A stretch of 64,000 bases of DNA from Trochalopteron elliotii. Lineage: Eukaryota > Chordata > Aves > Passeriformes > Leiothrichidae. The DNA is taken from contig JANPWX010000062.1 in the NCBI GenBank assembly GCA_024734555.1, positions 453,267 through 517,266 on the forward strand, written 5' to 3'. Position 1 is the stretch's first letter. Every line of letters starts with the position of its first letter. Below are positions 1 to 12,030 of the stretch, piece by piece. Under the pieces are notes generated by a model. That model worked only from the letters and a program-made list of their open reading frames with translations, had not been told where the DNA came from and ran no database searches. The position numbers and the translations under genes were made by a program.

Positions 1-47
1 TCGTTTTGAACAACAAAAAGAAAACTAATGGTATCTTGCCTTTGTAG

Positions 48-121
48 ATGGCATGACCTGATACAACAGTGAAAAGCAGGGACTTCTGTACTGGCACAAC
101 AGCTATGTTTCCTTTGATCAG
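48..121 (+). other. candidate internal exon (unconfirmed)
   Basis: A pyrimidine-rich stretch ending in tttgtag is followed by 74 bases and then a near-consensus donor, cag|gtaagaa, at 122. From position 62 one frame is open to the donor and ends EKQGLLYWHNSYVSFDQ, which has a protein-like mix of residues. That frame has a TGA at 59-61, so coding use would require the alternative AG acceptor at 68-69 (exon 70-121). The other two frames are closed in the longer version. I do not recognise the peptide. It could be a coding exon, an exon of a non-coding RNA, or chance. Nothing else nearby supports a gene. Confidence 0.2.
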
Positions 122-129
122 GTAAGAAA

Positions 130-3000
130 TTCTGTCTCCTAATAAATTCATAAATGCTCTGCTGATCTAGAAGATTTATACACAAGGTCAATGTAAATTC
201 ATCTTGAACTATTCTCCCAGCTAACAACTGATGTTATATCTCTCAGTTAGCTAGAGTTAGGGTGAGGATGTAGGAATGGAGCCAATAAGCCATGGTGGGT
301 AGTATAATCTTGGAAGGCAATAAACAAAAAATTCTAAGAAGGTACAACATTTTTTAAGTCACTGTAAGAAGAAAATCTTGTGTGATTACCTATACAAAGT
401 CTAATGTCAAAAACACTCATAATTAATCCTACAAAAGGTGGTAAAAACTGCATTCTAAACCAGCCCTAATTTTTTTAACTGTTGTCTGCCTAGAAAATGT
501 TTTTTAACCTCTATTACACTTCTACTGCAAAACAGCTAAGAAATAGAATTTTCACAATTAACTAAATTAAAACTTAGTAGCTATCCAATTACATCGATCC
601 TACTTTTCTTACTTCATTATTATTAAATATTTACTATCTACTTCTGGAATTTTACACTGTAATGACTGTCATTTCCCTGAGCCTCCCACTGTTTTGTACC
701 ATTCATGAGGTTGGAAGGAAGCAGGTAAGGTTAGTATTTCTTTTGCTCCCTCTACAAATTTTCTCAACAATTTCAGAGACACAATACTCTCTCAATTTTG
801 TAAACAGGATACAAGCTCTATGTACCATATAGCTTATGTATCTCACCTCATTCTTCTTATAAAATGAAGGAATACACTGAGGGTTGAAAGCTATCCACAA
901 CTGGAAATCAGTTTGTGTAAAATACAAAATAGGTTCTCATCACTGTGAAAGACTGATTTTATTACAAATAATTGTTAATACCTTCTAGTTACATTTATAA
1001 TACTTTATGCTCTGGAATTTTTACATCTTACTTCAGTCACAGGAGGTGACTTAAATGGTGATGAAGGAAGGTACTTAAATGGGCTATAACCACACGGTAG
1101 AAGTAAGGTGAAGATGAAATAGACTTCTTCCAATTGTTATTCTGGTAAAATGTGACCCAAAACAAACTAAATCTATGCACAGTTCTTCAGCTTTGAATTT
1201 CCTAGCCACTTAGGAAATAAAGCATGAATATTCCTTTGCATTAAGACTGTTAGCATATGTAACTTTCAAGATAGACTTCTATTTTATTTTTTACTGAAAT
1301 CTATTGAAGGGGCTGCATACTGAATATTTTTATCAAGACAACAATACTAGTTGACTATATTCAGTCTGGTTTTGCAGCTGCATTGGCATTAAATATTTAC
1401 CTTGCTCTTCTGAAAATTCAACATTTTAATGAACACCTTCATCTTTTCCCTGACAACGCCCACTGTCTTACATCACAAAGTTTGAAAGTAGTAGCAAAGG
1501 TTAGTGTTTTCCCCATCACATTATATTTATATAATTACATTCATATCAGATAAGCTGGTGCAGAAACGGTAGTTTAATATAATTAGGTCTCAAGTGACTT
1601 TAAAACACATGCAAAATTCCCAAAGAAAAGCAAAATAACACAATGACAGATTAAACAATACTTTTTCACAATTTTAAAATGCATATCAGGATTCTTACTT
1701 CAAAGCAGTTTCAGATTTGATCATTTCAACATAGTCATTATGAAGGAACAACCAGGTCTAAGCATCCCCTTTTACTCTCTGGAGTAGAAACCCTGTGGCA
1801 GATCCAGTTTCAAAGAGGCTTCTATATTCCAGAGGCAGGTGAGAGGAGAGCAGATGTGAAGCATGCTGCCTGAGCAAATGCCACCTCTCACATTATGCAC
1901 AACTTAGCTCCTCACAAAATGTTAGTTCAGACTACACCTAGATTTTTTTAAATTGTCTTCCTGAACCAGAGAGTTAGAGGTGATTTGCACAGATGGAGAC
2001 CAAGAAATAGAACACAGCTCAAGATATGACCTTAAACAAAGCTGGTTGAAGCTTTCAAAACCCAATGAAAAAATTACCAAAACAAGCAGAACTGGAATTT
2101 CAGAACAAATATCACAGAGAAATAATAGAACTCATCATTACGTGAAAATATTGTGTGTGGGAAGAGACAAAAGGTAGCCTATAATGCAGAGGGTTCTGCT
2201 TTAATTTTTGTTTTCTTGCACTGGGGCAGTAAAACATGTACAAACAAATACACATTCCAGATGGCTAAGGCAAGCATACTTGTTTCTAATAGATTCAAGA
2301 TATTGTTTAGTACCAACTTCACTCTCATGGAAGCAGAATTATCCCTGAAATACTGCTCAGGTCAGTGAAAACATGAGGTGCCTGCTGTGCAAGTATCATT
2401 GCACAATCAGAATGGCCCAAGAGATGCACTCCAGGTAAGTGTCCCTGTCCACATTAAGCCATCTCTGTTGATAAATTGTGCTTGTGCAGACATTAGAAGG
2501 ACCATAACTGAAGCACAATTACATGGAAATTGAGCAATAATCCAGCATAACTAATTCTTAAACAGACAACATACACATCGTAATTTTGTCAAATCTTGCC
2601 ATCTGTTGCATATGTTGTAAGTAGAAAAATAATAAAAAAAAAGCTGATTTTTCCCTTACAATGATCAAACTCTTCCAAATTCTTTCATCTCCTTTCAGAT
2701 TGTAATACATAGAAGTTCATTGATTTGAGGCTGTTTTGCCAGTTTCTGACAGCCAAGAAAAATGAAAAAAAAAGAAACGTTATCATCTGAATGGATGCCA
2801 AGTATTTGAAAACAATTAAACAAAATAAAATGCCTCTTTTCTTCTATTTTACTTTCCAAATCTGTTTCAAACCACACTATATTAAGAAACAAGTACAATG
2901 TAAAACTGTTAGTAACATTTGTTTTATTTTGGTGGCAGAAAAATCTCCTTAGTAAGCAGTCAAATACAAGAAGAGAAATAAGTTATCCGGGCTCCCATAT
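130..3000. other. unique AT-rich sequence, no gene seen
   Basis: There is no recognisable repeat or gene. The open frames are under 75 codons and resemble no family I know. One donor-like site (ccag|gtaagtg at 2435) lies downstream of a pyrimidine-rich acceptor-like site ending at about 2229. All of this is weak. Confidence 0.5.
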
Positions 3001-3005
3001 TAAAG

Positions 3006-3059
3006 AAAAAAAAAAAAAAAGAACATCAATGTCTTTATATCCTTTTCATTTTTTTTTTT
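3006..3059. repeat. A15 tract followed by T11 tract
   Basis: A run of 15 A (3006-3020) and a run of about 11 T (3049-3059) are separated by 28 bases. No retrocopy body is recognisable next to either run. Confidence 0.85.
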
Positions 3060-3230
3060 AAATCACTGTCAATAAGGAGTCACTTTAGGGTAACCTAAAA
3101 TTAAACACCAAACCTATTTGCAGCTTTATATAAAATGAAATGAAAGAAGCATGTTGCCATGGTTTTCCTGTACTTTGGAATTACTTCAAAATCCTTCACT
3201 AAACACATAAATATTTCTATAATATTTGTT

Positions 3231-3280
3231 CATATATGCATATGTATGTATGTGTACACACAAATACATACACAAACATA
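3231..3280. repeat. imperfect ATGT/ACAC microsatellite
   Basis: Alternating purine-pyrimidine sequence (catatatgcatatgtatgta, then acaca and cataca units) forms a short, decayed microsatellite. Confidence 0.7.
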
Positions 3281-3589
3281 TTAAAACATATTAAAAGTCA
3301 TTATTATGAATGCAGGTGGCTTAATGTAACAGACGTAGGAAGAAATTTTTCCTTTACCCTTTCTTTCCAGACTTGGAAAACCAAACCAGATAAGGGAAGA
3401 GCACAAAATAAAATATTACTTTTGTGTGAAAGTAACGGGTTAGAGTTTTAAGCTAAGGATTCAGAAATGAGATGTTGAGGCTGCCATAAATCTGTATTTC
3501 TCTATACCATCTCATTACTTAATAAACAGCTAAAGAGCAAACAGAATTACACACTGAGAAAGAGCATTATTGTACCAATGAGTATTTGA

Positions 3590-3862
3590 AGAGCTTCCTC
3601 ACCATTCACAGTTTTGCACTTGCCACTCTGGGCTAGGTGAGTCAGTATATAGTAGTTTTTAGGTCTCACAGTCTGGCAGTACTCATAGGCAAGCATATCT
3701 ATTTACAGAAACAGATTATATGCACAGTGTCTGGTTTTTGGTGCCTACTTCTCCAGTAACTGATCATTGAAAAGCTGTAAATAAAGCCATCTGCTGATGT
3801 GAATACTTTTTCTGAACCAGGTGACCTTTGTCTGCATTAATTGTTGCTCATTTCCGACCAAA
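3590..3862 (+). mobile_element. possible LTR remnant (weak)
   Basis: A TGAGTCA (AP-1-type) site at 3638-3644 directly precedes TATATA at 3646-3651. An AATAAA lies about 130 bases downstream at 3780-3785, followed by a moderate-GC tail. This order (enhancer, TATA box, polyadenylation signal, short tail) is typical of a retroviral LTR. I cannot place the 5' TG or 3' CA ends and do not recognise the family. It may equally be unique DNA with chance motifs. Confidence 0.2.
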
Positions 3863-3869
3863 GTAATTT

Positions 3870-6330
3870 TTCAAGGGAATCAAGGTGGTTAAGCTGGGAA
3901 ACACAAGTTTTGGCTTCCAATTTCCTTTACAAAGAGCAAGAACCTTTTTTGGGCAAGGTAATCCACCATGACATTTTCATTTACAACTAGCTAAACAAGC
4001 TATTAAGTGTACAGTGTTAAAGTTTTATAGGCCTTGGTTTCACAAAGAGCTTAAAGACAGACTCAATCTCTGCAGCCTCGTGTGAAAACAGCCACATTGT
4101 AGTCTGAAACAACTGATGGCTCTAGTTAATTTTAACAGATTTATGGCATGTTATAATGCAGCTGCACTCCTATTACATCAGAATGGCATTTTCAATTATG
4201 CTAAACCATTGATCAACTTTAGTTTCTGAAAGAAAATGGTTTCTTCTAGGAGTAAACAAGATCTTCATACAAGAGAGCACATTTAACATCAACCTTTAGG
4301 AAAAGTTGGTATTTTTAACACCATCTCTTAGTAATAACATGGATAGTGTTTCCCAGCAAACTTTTTCTAACCAGACTTGGGGACTGTGTACCTGAGGCAT
4401 CTTGAAGTTTAGGGTAGCTTCTGTTTTTCCAAGATCTTTGAAACCTACACATTACAGTTGTCTGTCTACACAGATATTAAAGCCTGCCATACATGGCATA
4501 CCACAAAACTTGAACCAGAAAGCAGTTAACAAAGTTTTTTAAAGTCATACCTGCTGTAGCCTTAGCCAATAGGTAAGTAGGCACAATCTACACACCATGA
4601 TACATTTATACAATGGCCCTGAGAGCACAAATGGTTGCATGCAATACACTGTTATTTATACACACATATTTTTGCATAAAAAGATATCCAAATGGAGGCT
4701 TTCTCAGACAGAAAAGTAACTAGTTAAACTGCTGTTCTGAGGCAGCGGGCAAGATCACAAGCACATGCACACTATTTCAGTGACCAATGCTGTTATAGCA
4801 ATTTCTAATTCAGTATTACCCCACTTATCACCTTCTAATATCTTAGTGCTATCTTTCTACAAGGTCAGCAATGACTTAAAGTTTAAAAAGCTATGGTTCT
4901 CAGCAAAGTAATAATGCAGTACTTTCTTTTCAAAGAAAACAGAATCTTCCTGAAATATCTCCATAAGGTTTAATGTGTGTGTGCAATACGTATTTTACTT
5001 CATAGCATTTTTGTTGTTCCAGCAAAGCTGCCCTTAAAATATATTTTACTAAGAAATACCTTCAAGGCGTTGAGTTCCTTGTGGTATAATTCATACACTT
5101 CAAAAGAATTATGTACAGGATGGATGTAGTCCACAGTATCTGCTACTGGCATTGTTTACCTCCAGGTGGAATTGAATTCCCTGAACTCTGAAGAGCAACA
5201 TAGCAGTAATGTAACATATGTGCAATCAGGTCATTTGGTCTTTACCTGTTCTTTAAAAGATAATTCATTGGGAATTTTTTTTCAAAAAACCCTAAAAGTT
5301 ACTAAATACATAAATTAGTCGTAGTTTCCTGTGCCAAAAATACATGAATTTCAATAGCTTTAAAAAACAAAACCAAAAATCCCTGTTTCCATGCTGTCTC
5401 ACTGTTTTATCATTTCAGCTTTTATATTTTTCTTTTTTCTATTTTCTAATACACCTCAATGGGTGCAAATACATCAAAATATAATATATTAACATTTGCT
5501 ATTCTTACCAAGAATTTAAAAATATCTTGTATGCTTTCATATATTCTTCCTAAGCACTCTATTATACCTATACCTACTTCTCCCAGAAGACAGTAGAACT
5601 TACACATTGCTAGAAACACATTACTGCCACGGTAATTTTCCAAGGATCAGTAAAATAGCTTTTAAAATACGTGCTGATGGTTCTTGCTAGTGTTACCTTT
5701 TTTTTTAATTACAAAGACATTTCTAAACTCAGGAGTTCATGAAAAAAGAGGCTGCATCAAGAATTTAATACAATTCTCACTTCTATTTTTAATTCTATAA
5801 ATTAGGAAGGTGTCGTTGCCAGGGATTTTTTATCCTACTGGGAGGCTTATTGCATTGAGTCATCCCTACAGAAAATCACACAAACACCAGATACAGGGAA
5901 AGGGAGGAGACAGGACTTTTCAAGTATGACTGGCAGTGAAATTAACCCATCTGGAAGCAGAAAGTATTAGTCTACCACAGTTGTAACAAGGAATTTCCCC
6001 TGAAACTACCTGAAGGTAATAAATAAAAACTGTTTCAAACTGAAGCAAAGGAGAATGATTGAATAGAAATTTTTGGGCATTCCTAAAAAACTATTTCAAA
6101 GAGGATGGGGAGGTAAGAAAAAGTGGGAGGGTTGTAAACTGTTTCTCTGGTAATACAGAGGGAGAGAACAATTTGTTGGGACAGGAAAAAAAACCCAAAA
6201 AATTTAGTTTGCAACAGAATTATCTGAACTTTTTTTAAAAAAAGTAGGTCAGATTATAAATCTTCATATGAAAATAAGGTTCTTGGTCTTGTTGTTGCTT
6301 AATGTTTGTTTCCCTCAAGTACGGGTTCTC
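3870..6330. other. unique sequence; candidate conserved block at 4020-4250
   Basis: No gene or repeat is recognised. The block at about 4020-4250 is less A/T-run-rich than its surroundings and contains homeobox-type cores (gttaattttaac, caattatgc) and an E-box-like cagctgc. That is the texture of a vertebrate non-coding conserved element, but conservation cannot be judged from a single sequence. Confidence 0.3.
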
Positions 6331-6332
6331 AG

Positions 6333-6358
6333 TTATTATTATTATTATTATTATTATT
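6333..6358. repeat. (TTA)n microsatellite
   Basis: Nearly nine uninterrupted TTA units. Confidence 0.95.
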
Positions 6359-6753
6359 CCCTTTCCTTAATGAAACAATCAATTTAGAGTCTTTGCTTCC
6401 TCCTTTAATGAATTTTAGGGAATCAGCATCTGGGGTTTAAAATTATTTTGAGCTGGACACACAAAGGGCCATTTGATACTATCTGAAATATTTTCATTTA
6501 TCTCCTCTTCCAGCTGTAACCTGTTAATTAAAAATGGAAAAAAAAAATAAACCAACAAAAAACTAATTTAGTTTTAAATACGAATCTTGATATATGACTG
6601 GACAAAGTCTTTGTTTTCCTGGTTGCAACACATGCAAGGAGTGGGGTGCGAACGACACACTCAAGCAGTTCAGCTTGTCTTTTGAGCACAGGGCTGTTGT
6701 TTCCAAAGTTGGATAGTTGTGCAATCAAAACAATAAGAACTAAGGGAAAAGCC

Positions 6754-6778
6754 TTTTTTTTTTTTTTTTTTTTTTTTT
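6754..6778. repeat. poly-T tract, 25 bases
   Basis: An uninterrupted run of T. As a minus-strand poly-A it could mark an old retrocopy, but no TTTATT (minus-strand AATAAA) lies just to its right and the adjoining sequence is not recognised. Confidence 0.9.
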
Positions 6779-7060
6779 GCTTTTAAAGGACCAAAAATTT
6801 TCTTGCCCATGCCTAGCAGAAGGACACAAGGCTTCCACCCCATGTGCTGTCAGGCATAATACTGTGCAAATCTTTCACTCAGACTACAATCCCTACTTGG
6901 AGTCTGCTGCTTTAAATGAACAGTGTATGACATATGTGAACTCTCCTTGGACAAACAAAAACAATGACAAGAGACGAACAGGTTTAGATGAGTGCCATCA
7001 ACTCCAGAGTGTCTGTGGCTTGCAATTATCTTGGAAAGCGTGATCTAAAAAGGGCACTAT
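6779..7060 (+). other. moderate-GC block with 88-codon open frame
   Basis: This block is less AT-rich than its surroundings and holds one open frame (6777-7043) directly after the poly-T. The translation has no domain, signal peptide or family resemblance that I know, and it begins inside the homopolymer edge, so I do not call it a gene. Motifs such as acaaacaaaaacaatgac (FOX/SOX-like cores) make a regulatory element a fair alternative. Confidence 0.25.
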
Positions 7061-7970
7061 GATGTTAGCCTTGCCATACTTCAGGGCTCTCTCTCTCTAC
7101 CACAGCTTCAGTCACTCATCTGAACAGTACATCATGGCATGAACAATCCAAACACATATAAAAACATCACAGTGCCTCACAGAAGTAGAAAACCAATAGT
7201 GCTGAATGACTTATTATTCAACAGTAATTGCAAAATAAATTTAAAATGAGACCAGAATTGCTGCAGTTATTCTTGAGTTTGTCTGTTCCTCTTTATTCAA
7301 TTCCTGTGGTTACCCAGGAAGCATTAAAGTATCAATAAGCATACGGAATGGAGTGAGGTTTTTTCAGATTCTATAGGAGGTGAAAACATCTTAATGTGCT
7401 TAGCAGATGTGCCTGACCCAGTGTCTCTTTATCTGGATGTAGCTTCTTAAATCTCAGGAAAAAGTATAAAAGATAGCCCTAAAAACCTGGTATGAAAGTT
7501 ATTCAGATGGATACCTGCACTACATTTTCAGTGCAGCTCTAAATTCACAATTACCAGAATACCTTTCAGTAGGAGTCCCAAACATGTCTGACAAGTCTAA
7601 CTACCCTCACCATTGCATATAAACGTTCTTTGTAAGTACTCTTCGTGCAAACTAAGCTTACTTACCGAAATAAAGAATCACCCAGCTACATGGAGAACAC
7701 ACCAAATATTTACACTGTGTTAAACAATTTCCTCTGGGTGACAGTTGTGGTCAGTGAACTACAATAGCTAATCTGCTATGAAGATTGTTTACGCCCCAAT
7801 GAATCACAAGCTGACTACAGCTAGTCCTCCAGTAGAACTTGATAGAAACAGAAGAGCAGCTGCTACCAAGGTAAAACAAAACATTCCTTGAATGCACAAA
7901 AAGCATATTTTCCTGAGAAGCAGTCGCCAGCTTTAAAGATATCTGATATTACAGCAGAATGCAATCTTAA
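7061..7970. other. unique AT-rich sequence, no gene seen
   Basis: Nothing recognisable beyond chance short open frames. Confidence 0.5.
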
Positions 7971-7974
7971 AAAG

Positions 7975-8485
7975 TAACATCACACAGCCACTCACTCACA
8001 GTCCCCCAGTAGGATGAGGAAAGGATCAGAAAAAAAGGTTGAGATATAAGAGTTTGATAGGATTGAAAAGGGAGGGAAAATAATAATAACAATGATTGTG
8101 ATAAAATAATAAACAAAACAAGTGACACAAAATGCAGTTGCTGGCTAATCACTGACTGATGCTCAACCAGGCCCTGAGAAATGGGCTGCCATCCCCTGTC
8201 CCAGCTTCCCCAGTTTTACTGTTAATCATGGCATCCTACAGCATGGGATATCCCTTTCATCAGCTGGGGTCAGCTGTCCTTGGCTGTGTCCCTTCCCCAC
8301 TCCTCATGCATCTCCATCCTCCTCATTAGTGGCATGGTGTGAGGGTTTGACTTGGTGTAAGCACTGCTCAGGAACAACTTAAACATCTGTGTGCTATCAA
8401 CATTATTCTCATCCCAAATCCAAAATACAACATTATCTCAACTCCTAGGTAGAAAACTAATTAAATGCCAGCCAAAACCATGACT
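7975..8485 (-). mobile_element. avian endogenous-retrovirus LTR (solo-LTR-like)
   Basis: Read on the minus strand, the element starts at about 8484 with gtcatggttttggctggcat. This corresponds to the 5' end of a common avian LTR family (TGTCCTGGTTTCAGCTGG...). The body follows that family in order: a segment on recurrent ATAATGTTGATA near 8400; a gacagctgaccccagctgat segment near 8270; a gatatcccatgctgtaggat segment; a GGGAAGCTGGGACAGGGGA segment; an A/T-rich tract of AATAATAA type near 8085; and a 3' part ending in an actgtgagtgagtggctgtg segment near 7990. The usual TATA region is mutated. No internal retroviral genes flank it, so it is probably a solo LTR formed by recombination. The family match is from memory; the precise name is uncertain. 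Confidence 0.8.
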
Positions 8486-8489
8486 AATC

Positions 8490-9270
8490 CACAATGCAAA
8501 ATGGAAATACATCAACAACAAAAAAATCCCATGAACAAGAGGACCTATGAAAAGAAACTTTAAAAATAATCCCTGTATGGGAAAAGCGCCTATCACTGTT
8601 ATAATTCACTGAAATTGAAAAGGAAGATTAAACAGATGGATCTGTATGCTCAGGCAATGTTTTGATTCATCATTCCCATTGACTTTATCTCATTCCTTAA
8701 CATTTCCATTTTCTCATGTCCACTCAGTTTGTATAAGTCATTATTTTGTACCTAAGATACTTCAAGTTCTTCCAAGAGAGAAGAAAATAAAAAGACACAA
8801 GAGGACTAAATGGATTTTGCTTATTCACCTGCAAAACAAACATAATGTTTAAAGTGCATTTGAATTTTTGTGACTTAAATTGCTGTTAATAGTGTTTTGA
8901 AGTGACTTCAGTAACTTTCTGTAGCACAAATGATTTTAAGCATGAAGGTATTTAATTCTTCTTATGTTCTGCCTTTGGGATTTGGGATTAAGGGTAAAGT
9001 GTCACACAAACACCATCCTCTTCATCTGTCTATTAAATTGGTAGACATACAATGCCCTGGATTACCACAATCATTTCCTGCCTAAGAAGACATATTGACA
9101 CAGTTGACACATCTAAACTTTAAGAGTGCCCTCACTGGTACAAAGTCTGAGGCATAATCTCTTTGCTCACACCTATCTGCTTTCCCGGAAACATAAAATC
9201 ATTAGGAAAAACAAGGGGATTTATCACGCCCTAGTTTTAAGACTTATTTAAATTCTTTTGGGGGAACATA
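8490..9270. other. unique AT-rich sequence, no gene seen
   Basis: No gene or repeat recognised. Confidence 0.5.
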
Positions 9271-9277
9271 AAGATAA

Positions 9278-9326
9278 AATATATATATACATACATACAT
9301 ACACACACACACAAGTATATATATAA
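9278..9326. repeat. compound (AT)n(CATA)n(AC)n(TA)n microsatellite
   Basis: Four consecutive short-unit repeats make a compound microsatellite, likely to be polymorphic. Confidence 0.9.
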
Positions 9327-9329
9327 ATT

Positions 9330-11735
9330 TAAATCAAGCATTCATTGAAAGAAAGGCTGGGATCCAGGTCTTCTAGCCATACCCACTAACATTTCTCTTT
9401 GAAACAATAATTTGCCAAAATACATCAATGTGATAAAGAACATGAAGATTAACTGTGAAGATGGTGTTAGACCTAAGGACCTGCAGTCCACCCAAACAAT
9501 ACAAATAAAAGTCATGAATTCTTCACATTTGCATGCTGTTTTAAGAAACAGTATTTCACACCATTTCCTAAAAAACGGCTTAAACACTGTAGCACAGTTG
9601 TTATCTGTGCTGATAGTGTTTTTTTTGTTGTTTTTCAGAAATGTCAATATGTCACCACTTATATCAATGCTAGTTAAGACTTGCAAATCCTTAGGCTAAT
9701 TTACTCTGACCTTATCCTCACTGACTACACTAGGAACTGTGGACTTTACTGTACTGAACATAAAAAATACCACTTCCAAGTTACTATCCTTTTTTGTTAA
9801 TGAGGACAATAATAAACCCCGAAATTAATGGGAATATATTTTCTTGTTTACTGTGTTTATATTACTGAAATGATTTGATAATATCATTCAAATTCAAATT
9901 CAACATCTACTGAAGTTCACAGAAGACTCTCTATTCTTTACTACTGGGTGATATTAACAACACCTGCAGTCAATTTACTAATGTTGATGGCAATGGTCTT
10001 AGTTTGACAAGCTCCATAAACATGAAACAAGCTTTAAAAGTCCTTAGCTCCCTCATTGGTTCAACATATTCAAGTAAAACATTTTTAAGTGAATCTGACT
10101 TGAAATATATGGGAAGTTCTATATTGTGTCTTGGATATTCTGCAGCCTGCAACATCGTACACCAACATATAACTGGTTCCATTTCATCTCTGCCACTGCA
10201 TCAGTCTGCATATGGGTCAAATTCCTAGAAAAGCACCTTTCAGTAAACCCAGGTCAACCCATCGCACCTGGGAAAGTGCAGCATATCAGTGCTGTGTGAT
10301 ATAGTACAGACTGGAAATATTAGCAACAAACTATAAGACACAGAAATTAATGATTAGGAAAATCTTACATTAGAGAAGGAGCAGTAAATACTTACTGGAC
10401 TTTTTTAGATTTGTTAGTTCAATTCACCCATATTTCATTTTGAAAAGTATGAATTAAAAATTTCACAGGTTTGAATATGTTTTATTTCTTTCACTGGAAA
10501 AAGACTAAAGACATATGTTTCTTGTTTCAGTGTCTATTGTTAAAACTTTTCATTGCTCTACGATAGTTTACATATATTACAGCCATAATGCTTTTCTTTC
10601 AGAGATTTTTAGATTGTTTTATTCCAAACCTCAAAACAAACCTGATTTGGAATTCCTGCAAAAGTCTTGGTGAAATACATTTGCTAATTTTTAGTGTTTT
10701 GTAGGGTAGACTAATTTTACACTACTATAAACAGGTAAGTGTCTTACTTAATTTAATTGGATTTAAACATTTTTTAGGATTATATTTGCAGAGATTGAAT
10801 CAAGATGTTTCTTGTTCTATATATACTGTAATTCTTAAAAAATATACCTAATCCACAGCACTTTACCATAGCTGTTGCCCTTGCAGAATAATATGTTCTC
10901 ACTAGAGAACATACCTCCACATACCTCTTAGTAGAATTTAGAATTAGCAAGTTTGAAGAAAATTTGGTCTTTACATTGCCATGTATTCCCCTGACAAAAG
11001 TGGTTATTTATTATATCATCACTTTTAAATAAAAGTACATTTGGAGATTTATAATTTTAAAAATTGTTTTTTATTTGTTTGGATTTCTTTTGGGTTTTGG
11101 AGTGTTTTTTAAAAACAATTATGTAAAACTATTATAGAGCGTTAACTGGGTTTTAAGATCAGCTTTTGTCATTTTGGCTGAGCAATATTAACAAAATAAA
11201 GCAAAAATCTGTGATCCTAACATGTATGTGAATAAAGCCTAACATTTATGGAGTCTCACTGATTATTTAAAAAAAATATATTTCTGGAGAGATACTATAT
11301 TCACATTTTGTTAAAAAAGTGAGACACACAACCAGAAAGCAGAATAAAAGTTACTCTCTTTGAGCAGCATACAAATAGATCTGAATAATGAACACATAGA
11401 AGTGGTGTAATTTGACACAAACAGACCTCAACAGCTGTATAAAGAATGAGTATGAAATATCCAATTATGCTATTGAAGGCTCTTTCACTGAAAAAGATGT
11501 TTCAATTTTTTATATTGACTTCTTTTACCACATTATTAATGGCAGATACAACATTAGTGTACAGAAACACCTATGTATGCATATACAAGTAAGATTCTTT
11601 TTCCCCCAGTTTTTAAGACACAGATTTAAGAAATTGTCGGACTAAGACATTGCAGCTTTAGTTTATATGGACAGGGAGTAAGAGGACAACACAGAATAAG
11701 AATGGAGACTAAGATGTACCTTCCCTTCTCCTTAT
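9330..11735. other. unique AT-rich sequence, no gene seen
   Basis: Overlapping open frames of 95 and 114 codons on opposite strands (9342-9699) and two of about 70 codons (9970-10228) have no recognisable content. No transposon is recognised. Confidence 0.45.
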
Positions 11736-11739
11736 AACA

Positions 11740-12030
11740 GTGCTGAATATCCTTGTTGTTTCCAGCTGGTGCTGCGTACTCTGATTTTTTCCTCTAAATG
11801 CTGCAAAGGCAATAGAAAAATTAAGTGTGGGGCACAGCTATGACCTGCCCCCCTCAGTGTGCAGCCTGTGAGCCAACCAGCCATTCAATACATCATTGAC
11901 AAAGCTTGGAAGATTACACCCTCCTCTCATCACAATTTCACTTCAACTCAGATTTGGGCACTCACAGTCACAAACAGCTTTGATGAATTATATATTTCCA
12001 GAAGACATTATAATTAATCATGAGAAAGGA
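11740..12030. other. moderate-GC block, candidate conserved non-coding element
   Basis: Composition rises above the surrounding AT-rich background. The block contains a nuclear-receptor-like tgacct half-site, a cttgg/acaaagctt core and a run of homeobox cores (cattataattaatcatg near 12006). These suggest, but do not show, a regulatory element. Confidence 0.2.

Noticed and set aside
9342..9699. 114-codon minus and 95-codon plus frames
   Set aside because: Mirror-image open frames on both strands suggest a chance scarcity of stops rather than a gene.
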